Below are positions 40,765-49,356 of a stretch of DNA of 64,000 nucleotides, one piece after another. The translations under genes were made by a program, and so were the position numbers. The DNA is taken from positions 1-64,000 of the forward strand of contig JAPHRK010000006.1 in the NCBI GenBank assembly GCA_026196105.1, given 5' to 3'. Under the pieces are notes generated by a model, which was given only the letters and a program-made list of their open reading frames with translations, was not told the origin of the DNA and did no database searches. Positions within the stretch are counted from its first letter, which is position 1, and each line of letters opens with the position of its first letter. The stretch comes from Rhodospirillales bacterium. GTDB lineage: Bacteria; Pseudomonadota; Alphaproteobacteria; Rhodospirillales; JAPHRK01.

Positions 40765-41268
40765 ATGATGACATTTGAAACAGCAACCCTTTCCTCTTCT
40801 GAACAATTCGCCCTTGCCCTCATCCGTGAACGAGGAGCGGCAGTGGTTCTTCAAGGAGCAAGGCCCTGCGCTGGCAAAGGCGGTTGTGGTAAAACCTGTG
40901 CCAAGCGTGCAGCAACGGTGATGATGTCTGTTCTAGCTATGGATGGTCGTCGCAGGATTACGTTGCATAGTGGTGCCAATCCCAAGGTCAGCCCTGATGA
41001 AATGAGCCTACTCTGCCTCATTGCCGCAACTCAGCTGGACCAAAAGCACCTGGCAAAAGCGTTAACTTTGTGGCTCGTTCCACCTTCTCATGGAGATCAA
41101 ATGCTTGAATCAGCTCGTTTGGTTGGTGATATTTTTGCCGCAGGGAAAAAGGTGCTCCCCCTTCGTTTTATGGCACCCCCAATGCGCAGGGGAGATACGT
41201 CAGGTCTTTATGCTTTGACGAAACCCCAACCTCACCAAACGATAGCTCTTCCAAGATCCCAAAACTAA
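40765..41268 (+). CDS. Unrecognised 167-aa protein with a CX5CX3C motif
   Basis: I do not recognise this protein. It has 167 residues, no signal peptide or membrane helix, and a glycine/cysteine cluster near residue 35-50: ARPCAGKGGCGKTCAKRAATVMM (cysteines in a C-x5-C-x3-C pattern), which could bind a metal or cluster or form a redox pair. The centre is helical and mildly hydrophobic (MSLLCLIAATQL). It has a private promoter region with a Fur-like palindrome and its own terminator, so it is monocistronic. A second ATG three bases downstream could also be the start. Confidence 0.7.
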   Translation: MMTFETATLSSSEQFALALIRERGAAVVLQGARPCAGKGGCGKTCAKRAATVMMSVLAMDGRRRITLHSGANPKVSPDEMSLLCLIAATQLDQKHLAKALTLWLVPPSHGDQMLESARLVGDIFAAGKKVLPLRFMAPPMRRGDTSGLYALTKPQPHQTIALPRSQN

Positions 41269-41290
41269 AACTCCGCCATATGCTGAAAAT

Positions 41291-41324
41291 AAAAGCCCCA
41301 AAGAAATTTTCCTATGGGGCTTTT
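41291..41324. terminator. Terminator between the 167-aa gene and the chemoreceptor gene
   Basis: AAAAGCCCCA and TGGGGCTTTT form a 10-bp stem around a 14-base loop. The A/T flanks on both sides make it usable from both strands, which suits the two converging genes. Confidence 0.88.
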
Positions 41325-41345
41325 GCTTGTCGTTTAAAGGTAGTT

Positions 41346-43343
41346 TTATCCGGCACGAACTCTATCAAGGAAACTACTAACTTCTCGTTTTAAATCAGAA
41401 GACTGCTGTGACAGAGAACCAGAGATATCCAAAATTTCAGCTGAGGCTGTCCCTGTTTCTGTCGCGGCCTGGTTAACGTTGGAAATATTGGTATTAACTT
41501 CTTGAGTACCAGCAGCAGCTTGTTGAACATTACTCGCTATTTCTTGAGTAGCGGCTTGTTGCTGCTCTACTGCAGCCGCAATGTTGGTCGCAAATTCACT
41601 AATATCACCAATGATATTACCGATGCCCTCAACCGCATTAGCGGCATCTTGTGTTGCTCCTTGGACCGATCCAATCTGGCTCCCAATTTCCTCCGTGGCT
41701 TTGGCGGTTTGGTTTGCCAAATTCTTGACTTCAGAAGCAACGACAGCAAAACCTTTACCCGCATCACCGGCACGGGCTGCTTCGATCGTTGCGTTCAAAG
41801 CCAACAGGTTGGTTTGTTCTGCAATATCAGTAATTAAGCTTACCACCTCACCAATTTTTTGGGCTGAAACCACAAGGCCTTGAATGGTATCGTGGGTATT
41901 ATTTGCTTCACCTACAGCTTTTTCTGCAATCTCTCGAGATTGGCCCACTTGACGGCTAATCTCGGTGATGGAGGCAGAAAGCTCTTCCGTAGCAGCAGCA
42001 ACAGTTTGAACATTGGTTGAGGCTTCTTCAGAGGCTGAGGCAACCGCAACCGACTGTTCACTGGCCTGGGCTGCCATGCGTGACATATTTTCTGCCGAAG
42101 ATTTAACTTGGTTTGAGCCCGTTGAAACGCTTTCAACAATGCCACCAACGCTTGATTCAAAGCTGTTTGCAAGTTCATTCATCGCTTGCATCTTTTCTTC
42201 CTCAGCGCGGATAATTCCTTGCTGTTGCTCTTCTTCAAGGCGCTTTACTTCAAGAGCATTATTTTTGAAAATCTGCACAGCACCAGCCATTTCACCGACT
42301 TCATCCTCACGGTCTTGCCCAGGAACTTCTGTCTTAAGATCACCTTTCGCCAAACCCTTCATAGCTTCTGTCATCGCAACAACAGGACCTGAAGTGCTTT
42401 TACCAATGAAAAGAGCTGCCACGATGCCAGCAAGGGCTGCTATGATGGAGATGACTAAGGTCATTTTCGTGTTAGTTTCAACAGTATCAACCATCTCTGG
42501 TCCTAACACATCTTGCTCACTCTTAACGTCCAACTTCAGCGTTTCAATTTCATGTGCGATCCTGGGGCCAATTTGATCCAACGTACCTTCGATAATTTTG
42601 TTACGTGCGTTGATGGTGTCATAAACACTTTGGAAAGCCATATCGTAGGTTGCCGTTAACTCAATTGATTCTTTGATCAATCGTTGGCGTTCTGGGTTTT
42701 TCAAAGTTGCGGCTAAGTGTTCTGCCTCACCTTTAAAAGCGTTGATTTCTTTATTTACCCGTTCGTAAGCAGCATCATTGTTATTCAACAAATACTTGGT
42801 CACATAAATCCGTGCTAACAAAAGTTGGCGTAAAGCTGTACCAGCATTAAAAGCCGACTCAGCATCATCATCATCTTTGGCACTTTTCATAATTTGTGAA
42901 AGATTACGCTCAATTTGGGGGCCGATTTTATCTAATTGGTTATTGACCAAATTGTTACGTTTATTTTGTAGTGTTGTCACATTTGTGAAGGATTTCAAAT
43001 AATCTCCAAGTTCAGCTTGGACAGTTTTAACAACCTCTTTTTTGTCATCCTGTTCCACTTTTCCTAACAAGCCATTGGTTAATTCAAGGGTTGCCGATGC
43101 CCGTTTTTGTACATTATTAATATTATCATCTGAAGCATTGAGGATGTAGTTCTTAACAAATAAACGGGTCATCAGCATATTTGCGAGTACCTGACCAGCT
43201 TGATTTGTTTGAACGGCTAACGCACGATACCGAACAAAACCGTTACCAATGTTATTAATCGCATAAATGCCGATAAAAGCGACAATGCCTAAAAGAAGGA
43301 TAACACCAAAGAAACCCGTGAACACTCTCGTAGAGATTTTCAT
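41346..43343 (-). CDS. Methyl-accepting chemotaxis protein with HBM-like sensor
   Basis: A 665-residue receptor. Order: membrane helix 1 (about 8-30); a periplasmic all-helical region of about 250 residues in two similar halves, each with ...IERNLSQI / RIAHEIE- and LLxRxYVxxYLLN-type segments, typical of helical bimodular (HBM) sensors; membrane helix 2 ([21 protein letters not shown]); HAMP; a coiled coil; the signalling hairpin [40 protein letters not shown]; and a C-terminal [11 protein letters not shown] receptors sense small organic acids. The ATG at 43343 starts [13 protein letters not shown]; another ATG lies six bases upstream. No che genes are nearby. Confidence 0.94.
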   Translation of the reverse strand: MKISTRVFTGFFGVILLLGIVAFIGIYAINNIGNGFVRYRALAVQTNQAGQVLANMLMTRLFVKNYILNASDDNINNVQKRASATLELTNGLLGKVEQDDKKEVVKTVQAELGDYLKSFTNVTTLQNKRNNLVNNQLDKIGPQIERNLSQIMKSAKDDDDAESAFNAGTALRQLLLARIYVTKYLLNNNDAAYERVNKEINAFKGEAEHLAATLKNPERQRLIKESIELTATYDMAFQSVYDTINARNKIIEGTLDQIGPRIAHEIETLKLDVKSEQDVLGPEMVDTVETNTKMTLVISIIAALAGIVAALFIGKSTSGPVVAMTEAMKGLAKGDLKTEVPGQDREDEVGEMAGAVQIFKNNALEVKRLEEEQQQGIIRAEEEKMQAMNELANSFESSVGGIVESVSTGSNQVKSSAENMSRMAAQASEQSVAVASASEEASTNVQTVAAATEELSASITEISRQVGQSREIAEKAVGEANNTHDTIQGLVVSAQKIGEVVSLITDIAEQTNLLALNATIEAARAGDAGKGFAVVASEVKNLANQTAKATEEIGSQIGSVQGATQDAANAVEGIGNIIGDISEFATNIAAAVEQQQAATQEIASNVQQAAAGTQEVNTNISNVNQAATETGTASAEILDISGSLSQQSSDLKREVSSFLDRVRAG

Positions 43344-43481
43344 GACCATCACCAATCACAAGTATTTGTTAAATTTTTATTTTTGATACAATAGCCAGCA
43401 ACAACTAGATAATTTTCATGGGCTAGCTTCACACAAATAAGGATGGGGAGCTCAAGATTTCAAGTATTTTGTTTATGAATT

Positions 43482-43509
43482 ATACTTTGGTATATCATAC
43501 TTTAGTATT
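43482..43509. promoter_or_regulatory. Tandem ATACT-AGTAT type palindromes upstream of the chemoreceptor
   Basis: ATACTTTGGTAT (43482-43493) and ATACTTTAGTAT (43498-43509) repeat at a 16-bp spacing, 139-166 bases upstream of the receptor start. They look like two half-overlapping operators; the regulator is unknown. Confidence 0.45.
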
Positions 43510-43527
43510 AGGTGATAAATGGCGCAG

Positions 43528-43567
43528 AAAAGTGGGAGGAGAAGGTCCTTTCACCCCCACTTTTTTT
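43528..43567 (-). terminator. Terminator after purD
   Basis: On the minus strand a run of A is followed by AGTGGGGG, a loop and a CCCACTTTT right arm, 15 bases after the purD stop. Confidence 0.75.
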
Positions 43568-43581
43568 ACTTAAGATTATAA

Positions 43582-44853
43582 TTATCTGTTGATAGCCCGC
43601 CAGCCGATATCGAATCGGCAGAAGCCTTCAGGCCAGTCAATTGTACCGACGGCTTTGTAGGCTTGTTTTTGCGCAGCGGCAACGGTGGGTGCCATAGCAG
43701 TAACACCGAGAACCCGGCCTCCGCTTGCCAGCACTTTATCACCCTCAGCTTTGGTTCCAGCATGAAAAACCGTGACGCCCTCAACCTCATCAGCCTCTTT
43801 GAGATTTTTAATCTCGGTGCCTTTTTCGTAAGACCCAGGATAACCTTGAGTTGCCATAACAACCACCATGGCCGCCATGTCATGCCACTCAAGGTCAATA
43901 TCATCCAAACGACCTTCAGCTGCAGCCACCAAAGCCAGCAAAGCATCAGATTTCAAACGCATCATCAGGACCTGACACTCAGGGTCACCAAATCGCACGT
44001 TATATTCTAGAACCTTCGGCACCCCATCTTTGATCATCAAGCCAACAAAAAGCACACCTTTATAGGGGCAACCTTCAGAGGCCATACCTTTGATGGTCGG
44101 GGCGACAATTTCATCCATGATATGATCGATCATCCCAGGCACCACCACTGGAGCCGGGGTATAAGCGCCCATACCACCTGTGTTAGGGCCCGTATCACCT
44201 TCGCCCACAGCCTTGTGGTCTTGAGCCGCAATCAGGGGTAAAGCACGTTCACCGTCAACCAAGGCAAAGAAGCTCGCCTCTTCCCCTTCTAGAAATTCTT
44301 CAATGACAACTTCGTTACCCGCGCTGCCAAAAACCTGATCGGTCATCATGGAATCAATGGCGGCGTAGGCTTCTTCATTGGTTTGGCACAGGATCACCCC
44401 TTTCCCCGCAGCCAAACCATCGGTCTTGACTACGATGGGGGCTCCCTTTTCCGTCACATAAGCTTTCGCGGCTTCAATGTCGGTAAAGCGCCCATAATAA
44501 GCGGTGGGGATATTGTATTTTGCCAGGATGTCTTTCATGAAGCCTTTGGAGCCTTCAAGAACGGCGGCTTTCGCACTGGGTCCAAAGGCTTTGATGCCTT
44601 TTTCTTCTAGGCGGTCAACCAGACCCAAAACCAAGGTCACTTCAGGGCCAACCACCACAAAATCAATGGCGTTATCCACAGCAAAAGCAACCAGCCCGTC
44701 GATGTCTTCTGCCCCCACGTTGACGCACTCAGCTACATCAGCAATCCCGGCGTTTCCCGGGGCGCAAAAGAGCTTGGCGCACTTTGGTGATTTAGCAATC
44801 GCCCAACACAGAGCATGTTCGCGGCCCCCGCCGCCGACTACCAGAACCTTCAT
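43582..44853 (-). CDS. purD: Phosphoribosylamine-glycine ligase
   Basis: A 423-residue ATP-grasp enzyme of purine synthesis that joins glycine to phosphoribosylamine. It begins MKVLVVGGGGREHALCWAI (GARS N-domain loop) and contains FVVVGPEVTLVLGLVD, VKTDGLAAGKGVILC, EEFLEGEEASFFALVDG, DHKAVGEGDTGPNTGGMGAYTPAP, and YNVRFGDPECQVLMMRL. The length is standard. It is a single gene and divergent from xseA, with 99 bases between starts. Confidence 0.97.
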   Translation of the reverse strand: MKVLVVGGGGREHALCWAIAKSPKCAKLFCAPGNAGIADVAECVNVGAEDIDGLVAFAVDNAIDFVVVGPEVTLVLGLVDRLEEKGIKAFGPSAKAAVLEGSKGFMKDILAKYNIPTAYYGRFTDIEAAKAYVTEKGAPIVVKTDGLAAGKGVILCQTNEEAYAAIDSMMTDQVFGSAGNEVVIEEFLEGEEASFFALVDGERALPLIAAQDHKAVGEGDTGPNTGGMGAYTPAPVVVPGMIDHIMDEIVAPTIKGMASEGCPYKGVLFVGLMIKDGVPKVLEYNVRFGDPECQVLMMRLKSDALLALVAAAEGRLDDIDLEWHDMAAMVVVMATQGYPGSYEKGTEIKNLKEADEVEGVTVFHAGTKAEGDKVLASGGRVLGVTAMAPTVAAAQKQAYKAVGTIDWPEGFCRFDIGWRAINR

Positions 44854-44952
44854 TTTGACCCATCCCTAATTTTGAGTGCTTGTCAGAGTTGGGCATCTTG
44901 TACCATATTTGATCGGTATTTCGACTCTAAAAGGCATCCCCAAAGGCACTCC

Positions 44953-46443
44953 ATGTCCGACCAAGGCCATAACGCTCCCATCTTCTCTGTTTCAGAGATA
45001 TCTCAAGCCCTGAAACGCACTGTCGAAGACAGCTTTTCACACGTGCGGGTTCGAGGCGAAATCTCTGGTTTTAAGCGCGCCGCCTCGGGTCATATGTATA
45101 TGGCGCTTAAAGATGATGGCGCAGTGATGGATGGGGTCTGCTGGAAAGGTGTTGCTTCCCGCCTTGGCCTTAACCCGGAAGACGGCATGGAAGTGATCAT
45201 TCAAGGTCGCTTAACCACCTATCCGGGGCGATCAAAATACCAAATCGTTATCGAATCCATGGAGCTCGCTGGGGAAGGGGCTCTCCTTAAGCTCCTTGAA
45301 GACCGCAAAAAGAAATTAGCCGCCGAAGGATTGTTTGATCCCGCCCGGAAAAAACCAATCCCCTTCCTGCCCAAAGTCATCGGCGTTGTCACCTCTCCCA
45401 CGGGAGCCGTTTTCCGCGATATCATGCATCGCCTCAATGATCGCTTCCCCCGCCATGTCTTGCTTTGGCCTGTTCTGGTCCAAGGGGAAAATGCTGCTGA
45501 GCAAGTTGCCTCTGCCATTTACGGCTTTAATGCCATTGCTCCCGGCGGGAGTGTTCCTCGTCCGGACTTACTGATTGTTGCCCGAGGTGGCGGAAGCCTT
45601 GAAGACCTCTGGGGGTTTAACGAAGAAGTGGTGGTGCGCGCTGCCGCTGACAGTGACATCCCGTTAATTTCCGCCGTTGGTCATGAAACCGACACCACCT
45701 TGATTGATTACGCCTCTGATCAACGCGCCCCGACCCCAACAGCGGCAGCAGAAATGGCAGTACCGGTGCGCCTTGACCTCTTGGCTCAAGTCATGGATGA
45801 CGGCTCACGGTTGGTCTCCAGCATGGGCCGAATGATTGTGGACCGGGAAAACCGTCTTGAAGGCTTAGGACGGGGCTTGCCTGACCTAGGGCGCTTGGTT
45901 GAAGAGATGGAACAACGTCTAGATGACCGGGTTGAGCGTCTGGGCAATGCGCGGGCAACCTATTTTGACCGTAAAGAGAACCAAATAAACCAGCTCACCG
46001 CCAAGCTCATCCACCCCAAACAGCAAGTGCAAAATGCATCAGACCGTTTCACGGCTTTAACGCGGGCTTTCAGTATGGCGGGGAAAAATATAATCACTGC
46101 CAAAACCAACGCCTATGAAAAAACTCGTGCAGGGGAGCGTCTTTCAAGCGGCATGGGTCATAGTCTTGAAAAAACTGAGAACAAACTTTCAAACCTTGGT
46201 AGTTTGCTGGAAAGCTACTCCCACAAAAGCGCCCTCAGTCGAGGCTATACGGTCATTCGAGATCAAAACAACTTGCCCGTCACCAAGGCCAAAGGCCTTA
46301 AAACTGGTGATGGATTGGAGATCGAATTTGCCGATGGACGCACCCCGGTGGTTGTCTCTTCAAGCGGGAGGACGCCGCCATCACCTAAACCGAAGCCCAA
46401 GAAAAAGCCCTCCCCTGATATACGCCAAGGAGAATTGCTTTGA
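44953..46443 (+). CDS. xseA: Exodeoxyribonuclease VII large subunit
   Basis: A 496-residue nuclease subunit. The frame is open far upstream, but ATG 44953 gives the family start (APIFSVSEISQALKRTVEDSFSHVRVRGEISGF), an N-terminal OB fold. The catalytic domain has GVVTSPTGAVFRDI, LLIVARGGGSLEDLWGFNEE, SAVGHETDTTLIDYASDQRAPTPTAAAE, and the C-terminal long coiled coil ends SRGYTVIRD. XseA with XseB degrades single-stranded DNA. The xseB gene is not adjacent. The downstream M23 peptidase start (TTG) overlaps this stop. Confidence 0.96.
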   Translation: MSDQGHNAPIFSVSEISQALKRTVEDSFSHVRVRGEISGFKRAASGHMYMALKDDGAVMDGVCWKGVASRLGLNPEDGMEVIIQGRLTTYPGRSKYQIVIESMELAGEGALLKLLEDRKKKLAAEGLFDPARKKPIPFLPKVIGVVTSPTGAVFRDIMHRLNDRFPRHVLLWPVLVQGENAAEQVASAIYGFNAIAPGGSVPRPDLLIVARGGGSLEDLWGFNEEVVVRAAADSDIPLISAVGHETDTTLIDYASDQRAPTPTAAAEMAVPVRLDLLAQVMDDGSRLVSSMGRMIVDRENRLEGLGRGLPDLGRLVEEMEQRLDDRVERLGNARATYFDRKENQINQLTAKLIHPKQQVQNASDRFTALTRAFSMAGKNIITAKTNAYEKTRAGERLSSGMGHSLEKTENKLSNLGSLLESYSHKSALSRGYTVIRDQNNLPVTKAKGLKTGDGLEIEFADGRTPVVVSSSGRTPPSPKPKPKKKPSPDIRQGELL

Positions 46444-47252
46444 GGCGTTTCGTCTTTGCTACATTCTTTTGCCTAATAAACTTTTCCGCTTTGGCGACTC
46501 CTGTGTCTCTGGAAGGGGATTTAAGACAAGGAGGTCTTGTCATTGGCATGGTTGAACCCGGTGTTTTGGTTGACCTGGAGGGGAAGCCCGTTCGGGTGTC
46601 AAAAGACGGCTTGTTTGTCCTTGGCTTTGGTCGGAATGCAAAACAGGAGTGGGAGCTGGTTACAACGACACCAAATGGGATAAGTGAAAGCAAATTTCTG
46701 GAGGTCAAACCTCGCAGATTTAACATCCAACGTATCAACGGCCTTCCGAACCGCAAAGTTACCCCTAATCCGGTAGACGTTGCGCGAATCAAAGATGACA
46801 ACAAAGGGATCGGGCAGGTAAGACGTTTAGACACAGACAACCCACTATTTATATCGGGGTTTCAATGGCCCTTGAAGGGACGCATCTCAGGGGTATTTGG
46901 TAGCCAACGAATCCTTAACGGTAAAGCCCGCAACCCCCATAATGGCGTCGATATCGCCGCCCCTGAAGGGACGAATATTGTCGCCCCCGCCGATGGTATC
47001 ATCGCCCTTGTACACCAGGATATGTTCTATACAGGCAAAACCATGATGATCGACCATGGGCATGGCCTCTCCACTGTCTATGCCCACATGAGTGAGATTA
47101 ATGTCACTGAAGGTCAAGAAATCAAAAAGGGACAAATCATCGGTAAAGTCGGACAAACCGGGCGTGCCACTGGCCCCCACCTCCATTGGGGTATGAGCCT
47201 TTTTAGCACCCACCTCGACCCCGCTTTAGCGGCGGGGGAGATGGGGAAATAA
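46440..47252 (+). CDS. M23-family peptidase (LytM-like), secreted
   Basis: A 270-residue exported protein. It starts at a TTG that overlaps the xseA stop (TTGA), followed by a signal peptide (RRFVFATFFCLINFSALA). The middle region (residues about 20-130) is beta-rich and of unclear type. The C-terminal LytM domain has PHNGVDIAAPEGTNIVAPADG (first zinc His and Asp), YTGKTMMIDHGHGLSTVYAHMSE and GPHLHWGMSL (HxH). The complete ligand set suggests an active peptidoglycan endopeptidase rather than a degenerate activator. It is coupled to xseA only by position. Confidence 0.92.
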   Translation: MRRFVFATFFCLINFSALATPVSLEGDLRQGGLVIGMVEPGVLVDLEGKPVRVSKDGLFVLGFGRNAKQEWELVTTTPNGISESKFLEVKPRRFNIQRINGLPNRKVTPNPVDVARIKDDNKGIGQVRRLDTDNPLFISGFQWPLKGRISGVFGSQRILNGKARNPHNGVDIAAPEGTNIVAPADGIIALVHQDMFYTGKTMMIDHGHGLSTVYAHMSEINVTEGQEIKKGQIIGKVGQTGRATGPHLHWGMSLFSTHLDPALAAGEMGK

Positions 47253-47258
47253 CACCCC

Positions 47259-48218
47259 TTACCCCATAATCGCCTCAAAGCTATAGCCCGTCACCACAGC
47301 GATGGTCAGCACAGAAGCCAGAAAAGCCAGCATCAGCGGGAGCTTAAACATGCGTTTGAGCATGACAACTTCCGGGATACTTGCTCCTGCAGCCCCAATG
47401 ATCAGGGCTGCGATGGCACCAAGGGCTACCCCTTTTGCTGCCAAAGGCATAATCATCGGCACCATGACACTGCCGCGGATATAAAGTGGAATACCAATCA
47501 TAGCCGATACAGGGATGGCCCAAGGGTTGTCAGACCCAGCGATTTCCACCAAAAAATCTTCCGGCACAAAGCCATGTGTCACCGCCCCAATCGCAATACC
47601 AACAGCAATAAAGGGCAGGAATTTACGGTAATCAATCACCGCGCCGCGCCAAAGTTCTTTCAAACGAAGTTTGTTGGCAAAAAGTCGACGGGCTTTAGCA
47701 CGAATGGATGTGTCGTTTACGGGCATTGATTGTTCTGCCCCACAAGAACGAGCCGGGCTGGTGATAACATCGGCGCGGATAAAACGCTCAAAGCCAAAGC
47801 GATCGAGAAGATAAGAAAGGCCAATGGTCAGGCTCAAAGCCACGATCACGTAAATGGCTGTGAATTCTAGCCCTAGAGCCATCCACAATAGAGCAACGAG
47901 CATAGGGTTCACCAAAGGCGACGTGAAGAGAAAAGCCATGGTGGGACCAAATCCGGCGTTAGCATTAAGCAACCCTTTGGTAACGGGAATGGTCGAGCAA
48001 CTGCAAAAAGGCGTCAACGCCCCTAGTCCGGCCCCAATGAGATAACCTTTACCTCGCTTGGCAGAAAGGAGATTACTGATTTTTTCAGCAGGGAGCAGGT
48101 CCATCATTACCCCCACCAGAAAGGTAATCCCAACAAACAAAATCGCCATCTCCGCCATAACAGCAACAAAAAATATCAGCGAATCTTGTAACTGGGGTAG
48201 GTGTTCCGTGAACCACAT
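47259..48218 (-). CDS. DUF318-type permease (COG0701)
   Basis: A 319-residue membrane protein with eight or so helices. The conserved GALTPFCSCSTIPVTKGLL motif and its second-half repeat RGSVMVPMIMPLAAKGVALGAIAALIIGAAGASIPEVVMLKRMF identify the permease family that includes ArsP-like organoarsenical exporters. It contains a central hydrophilic loop with a cysteine (SCGAEQ). An ArsR-type regulator lies upstream in the same direction, and matching operator-like sites precede both genes, so it is probably metal or metalloid induced. The true substrate is not known. Confidence 0.88.
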   Translation of the reverse strand: MWFTEHLPQLQDSLIFFVAVMAEMAILFVGITFLVGVMMDLLPAEKISNLLSAKRGKGYLIGAGLGALTPFCSCSTIPVTKGLLNANAGFGPTMAFLFTSPLVNPMLVALLWMALGLEFTAIYVIVALSLTIGLSYLLDRFGFERFIRADVITSPARSCGAEQSMPVNDTSIRAKARRLFANKLRLKELWRGAVIDYRKFLPFIAVGIAIGAVTHGFVPEDFLVEIAGSDNPWAIPVSAMIGIPLYIRGSVMVPMIMPLAAKGVALGAIAALIIGAAGASIPEVVMLKRMFKLPLMLAFLASVLTIAVVTGYSFEAIMG

Positions 48219-48232
48219 TTAAATCTCCATTA

Positions 48233-48249
48233 TTCTAGAATATTCGAAT
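48233..48249. promoter_or_regulatory. Operator-like site before the permease
   Basis: TTCTAGAATATTCGAAT, 15 bases upstream of the permease start, matches 14 of 17 positions of the site before the ArsR gene (48770-48786). A probable ArsR-family operator. Confidence 0.6.
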
Positions 48250-48326
48250 CAATTTCGTTTCGTTTAACCTTAGTCTGTGTGTGTCTCAAAAATTATTGGC
48301 TTAGGTTTCTATGGCTGGTCTTTTTT

Positions 48327-48413
48327 CGTCATACCCAGCTTGATCGGGCATCCAGGACAAGTAAGAAGCATTTGAGTTCGAGACTCTGGATTCCTGCTTT
48401 CGCGGGAATGACA
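48327..48413. repeat. Dispersed palindromic repeat, copy 2 (87 bp)
   Basis: Starts CGTCATACC and ends GGAATGACA, with inner arms ATCCAGG and CTCTGGAT. Same length as, and 65/87 identical by eye to, the copy at 2211-2297. It sits between arsR and the permease, just 12 bases after the arsR stop, where its hairpin could also affect read-through. Confidence 0.78.
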
Positions 48414-48424
48414 GTGACGATAAT

Positions 48425-48727
48425 TCAACACTTCTCATTCCCCACACCGACACAACATTCTTCCATCAAATATTGCATAACCTCATTGAGGGTTTCGAGT
48501 TGGGGGATACAATGCAAAACTCGGCTTTCACGTTCTTGGTGAATAAGACCGACGCCCACCAAACGTGAAATATGATGAGAAAGGGTCGACCCGGGAATCT
48601 CCAAGGCCTCTTGAATAGCACCAACAGGCGCCCCTTCAGGCCCCGCTTTGACCAAAAAGCGGAAGATCGCGAGGCGGGTTGAATTGCCAAGCTCGGCAAG
48701 GGTTTTTGCAGCATCATCATGTTTCAT
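48425..48727 (-). CDS. ArsR-family metalloregulator
   Basis: A 100-residue winged-helix repressor, starting at the ATG at 48727 (MKHDDAAKTLAELGNSTRLAIFRFLVKAG). The recognition helix is GSTLSHHISRLVGVGLIHQERESRVLHC. Vicinal cysteines EECC plus a terminal C (NEKC) at the C-terminus are candidate metal or metalloid ligands; the ELCVCD motif of classic ArsR is absent. It probably represses itself and the DUF318 permease through the two shared sites. The inducer is unknown. Confidence 0.9.
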   Translation of the reverse strand: MKHDDAAKTLAELGNSTRLAIFRFLVKAGPEGAPVGAIQEALEIPGSTLSHHISRLVGVGLIHQERESRVLHCIPQLETLNEVMQYLMEECCVGVGNEKC

Positions 48728-48769
48728 GAGACTACCATTACGCCCAGCAAAAGTGATTGTCAACTATAT

Positions 48770-48786
48770 TTCTAGTATTATCGAAT
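48770..48786. promoter_or_regulatory. Operator-like site before the ArsR-type gene
   Basis: TTCTAGTATTATCGAAT, 43 bases upstream of the ArsR start, pairs with the similar site in front of the permease at 48233-48249. Shared ends are TTCTAG and TCGAAT. Confidence 0.6.
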
Positions 48787-48900
48787 TATTGCATTCAAAA
48801 CAAAACCCAACACCCATTCACCTCTTGCTACCTATTCTTGTCTTCAGTAGTCTCAAAGAGTTGTTTTAGGAAGTGTTATTTTAGTCGGGAGGGGGCGTAA

Positions 48901-49356
48901 TTGGGACTAAAGGTTTTCATATCTTACGCCCATGCAGACAAAAGTATGCTTAAGGCTTTCAGGAAACACCTGAACCTTTTAACCCTTGGTGACGGCCCGT
49001 TGGTAGACAGCATTTGGACTGATTTTGAAATCAAAGCTGGCGACATATGGAAAACGGAACTTCTTGGTGCCCTCGAAGAATGCGACCTCTTTCTTTATTT
49101 AGTCTCCGCCGATTCTCTTTTTTCAAAATTTTGCTATGAAAAAGAGTTTGGGCGGGCAACCGAGCGCCATTGGGAGGGGGAATGCATCATTATCCCCGTT
49201 ATTCTTAAAGACGTTGCTTGGGAATTCACCCCCCTAAAACATTTTCAAGCTGTCCCACAAGAAGCTCGCGCCATCCAAAATTGGGGTAAACATGCCAGTG
49301 GCTATACCAACGCCGTAAAACTGATCCATAAAAAGTTAGATGAGGACAGGAAATGA
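48901..49356 (+). CDS. TIR-domain protein, first gene of a TIR-LRR pair
   Basis: A 151-residue protein consisting of essentially one TIR domain. It begins MGLKVFISYAHADKSMLKAF (beta-A strand and box 1), then IWTDFEIKAGDIWKTELLGALEECDLFLYLVSADSLFSKFCYEKEFGRATER (box 2 region; the C-Y-E-K-E segment places a candidate catalytic glutamate where NAD-cleaving TIRs have one) and IIPVILKDV. Many bacterial TIRs cut NAD+ or make cyclic ADP-ribose signals in phage defence. The TTG start has a GGGAGGGGG site. The stop overlaps the LRR gene start by 4 bases, so the two are one operon and probably made together. Enzyme activity is inferred, not shown. Confidence 0.88.
   Translation: MGLKVFISYAHADKSMLKAFRKHLNLLTLGDGPLVDSIWTDFEIKAGDIWKTELLGALEECDLFLYLVSADSLFSKFCYEKEFGRATERHWEGECIIIPVILKDVAWEFTPLKHFQAVPQEARAIQNWGKHASGYTNAVKLIHKKLDEDRK

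Noticed and set aside
42013-42576. A 187-codon plus-strand open frame
   Set aside because: It is antisense to the HAMP and coiled-coil part of the chemoreceptor and has no family features or ribosome binding site.
45219-45518. Minus-strand frame inside xseA
   Set aside because: Antisense shadow over conserved exonuclease VII motifs.
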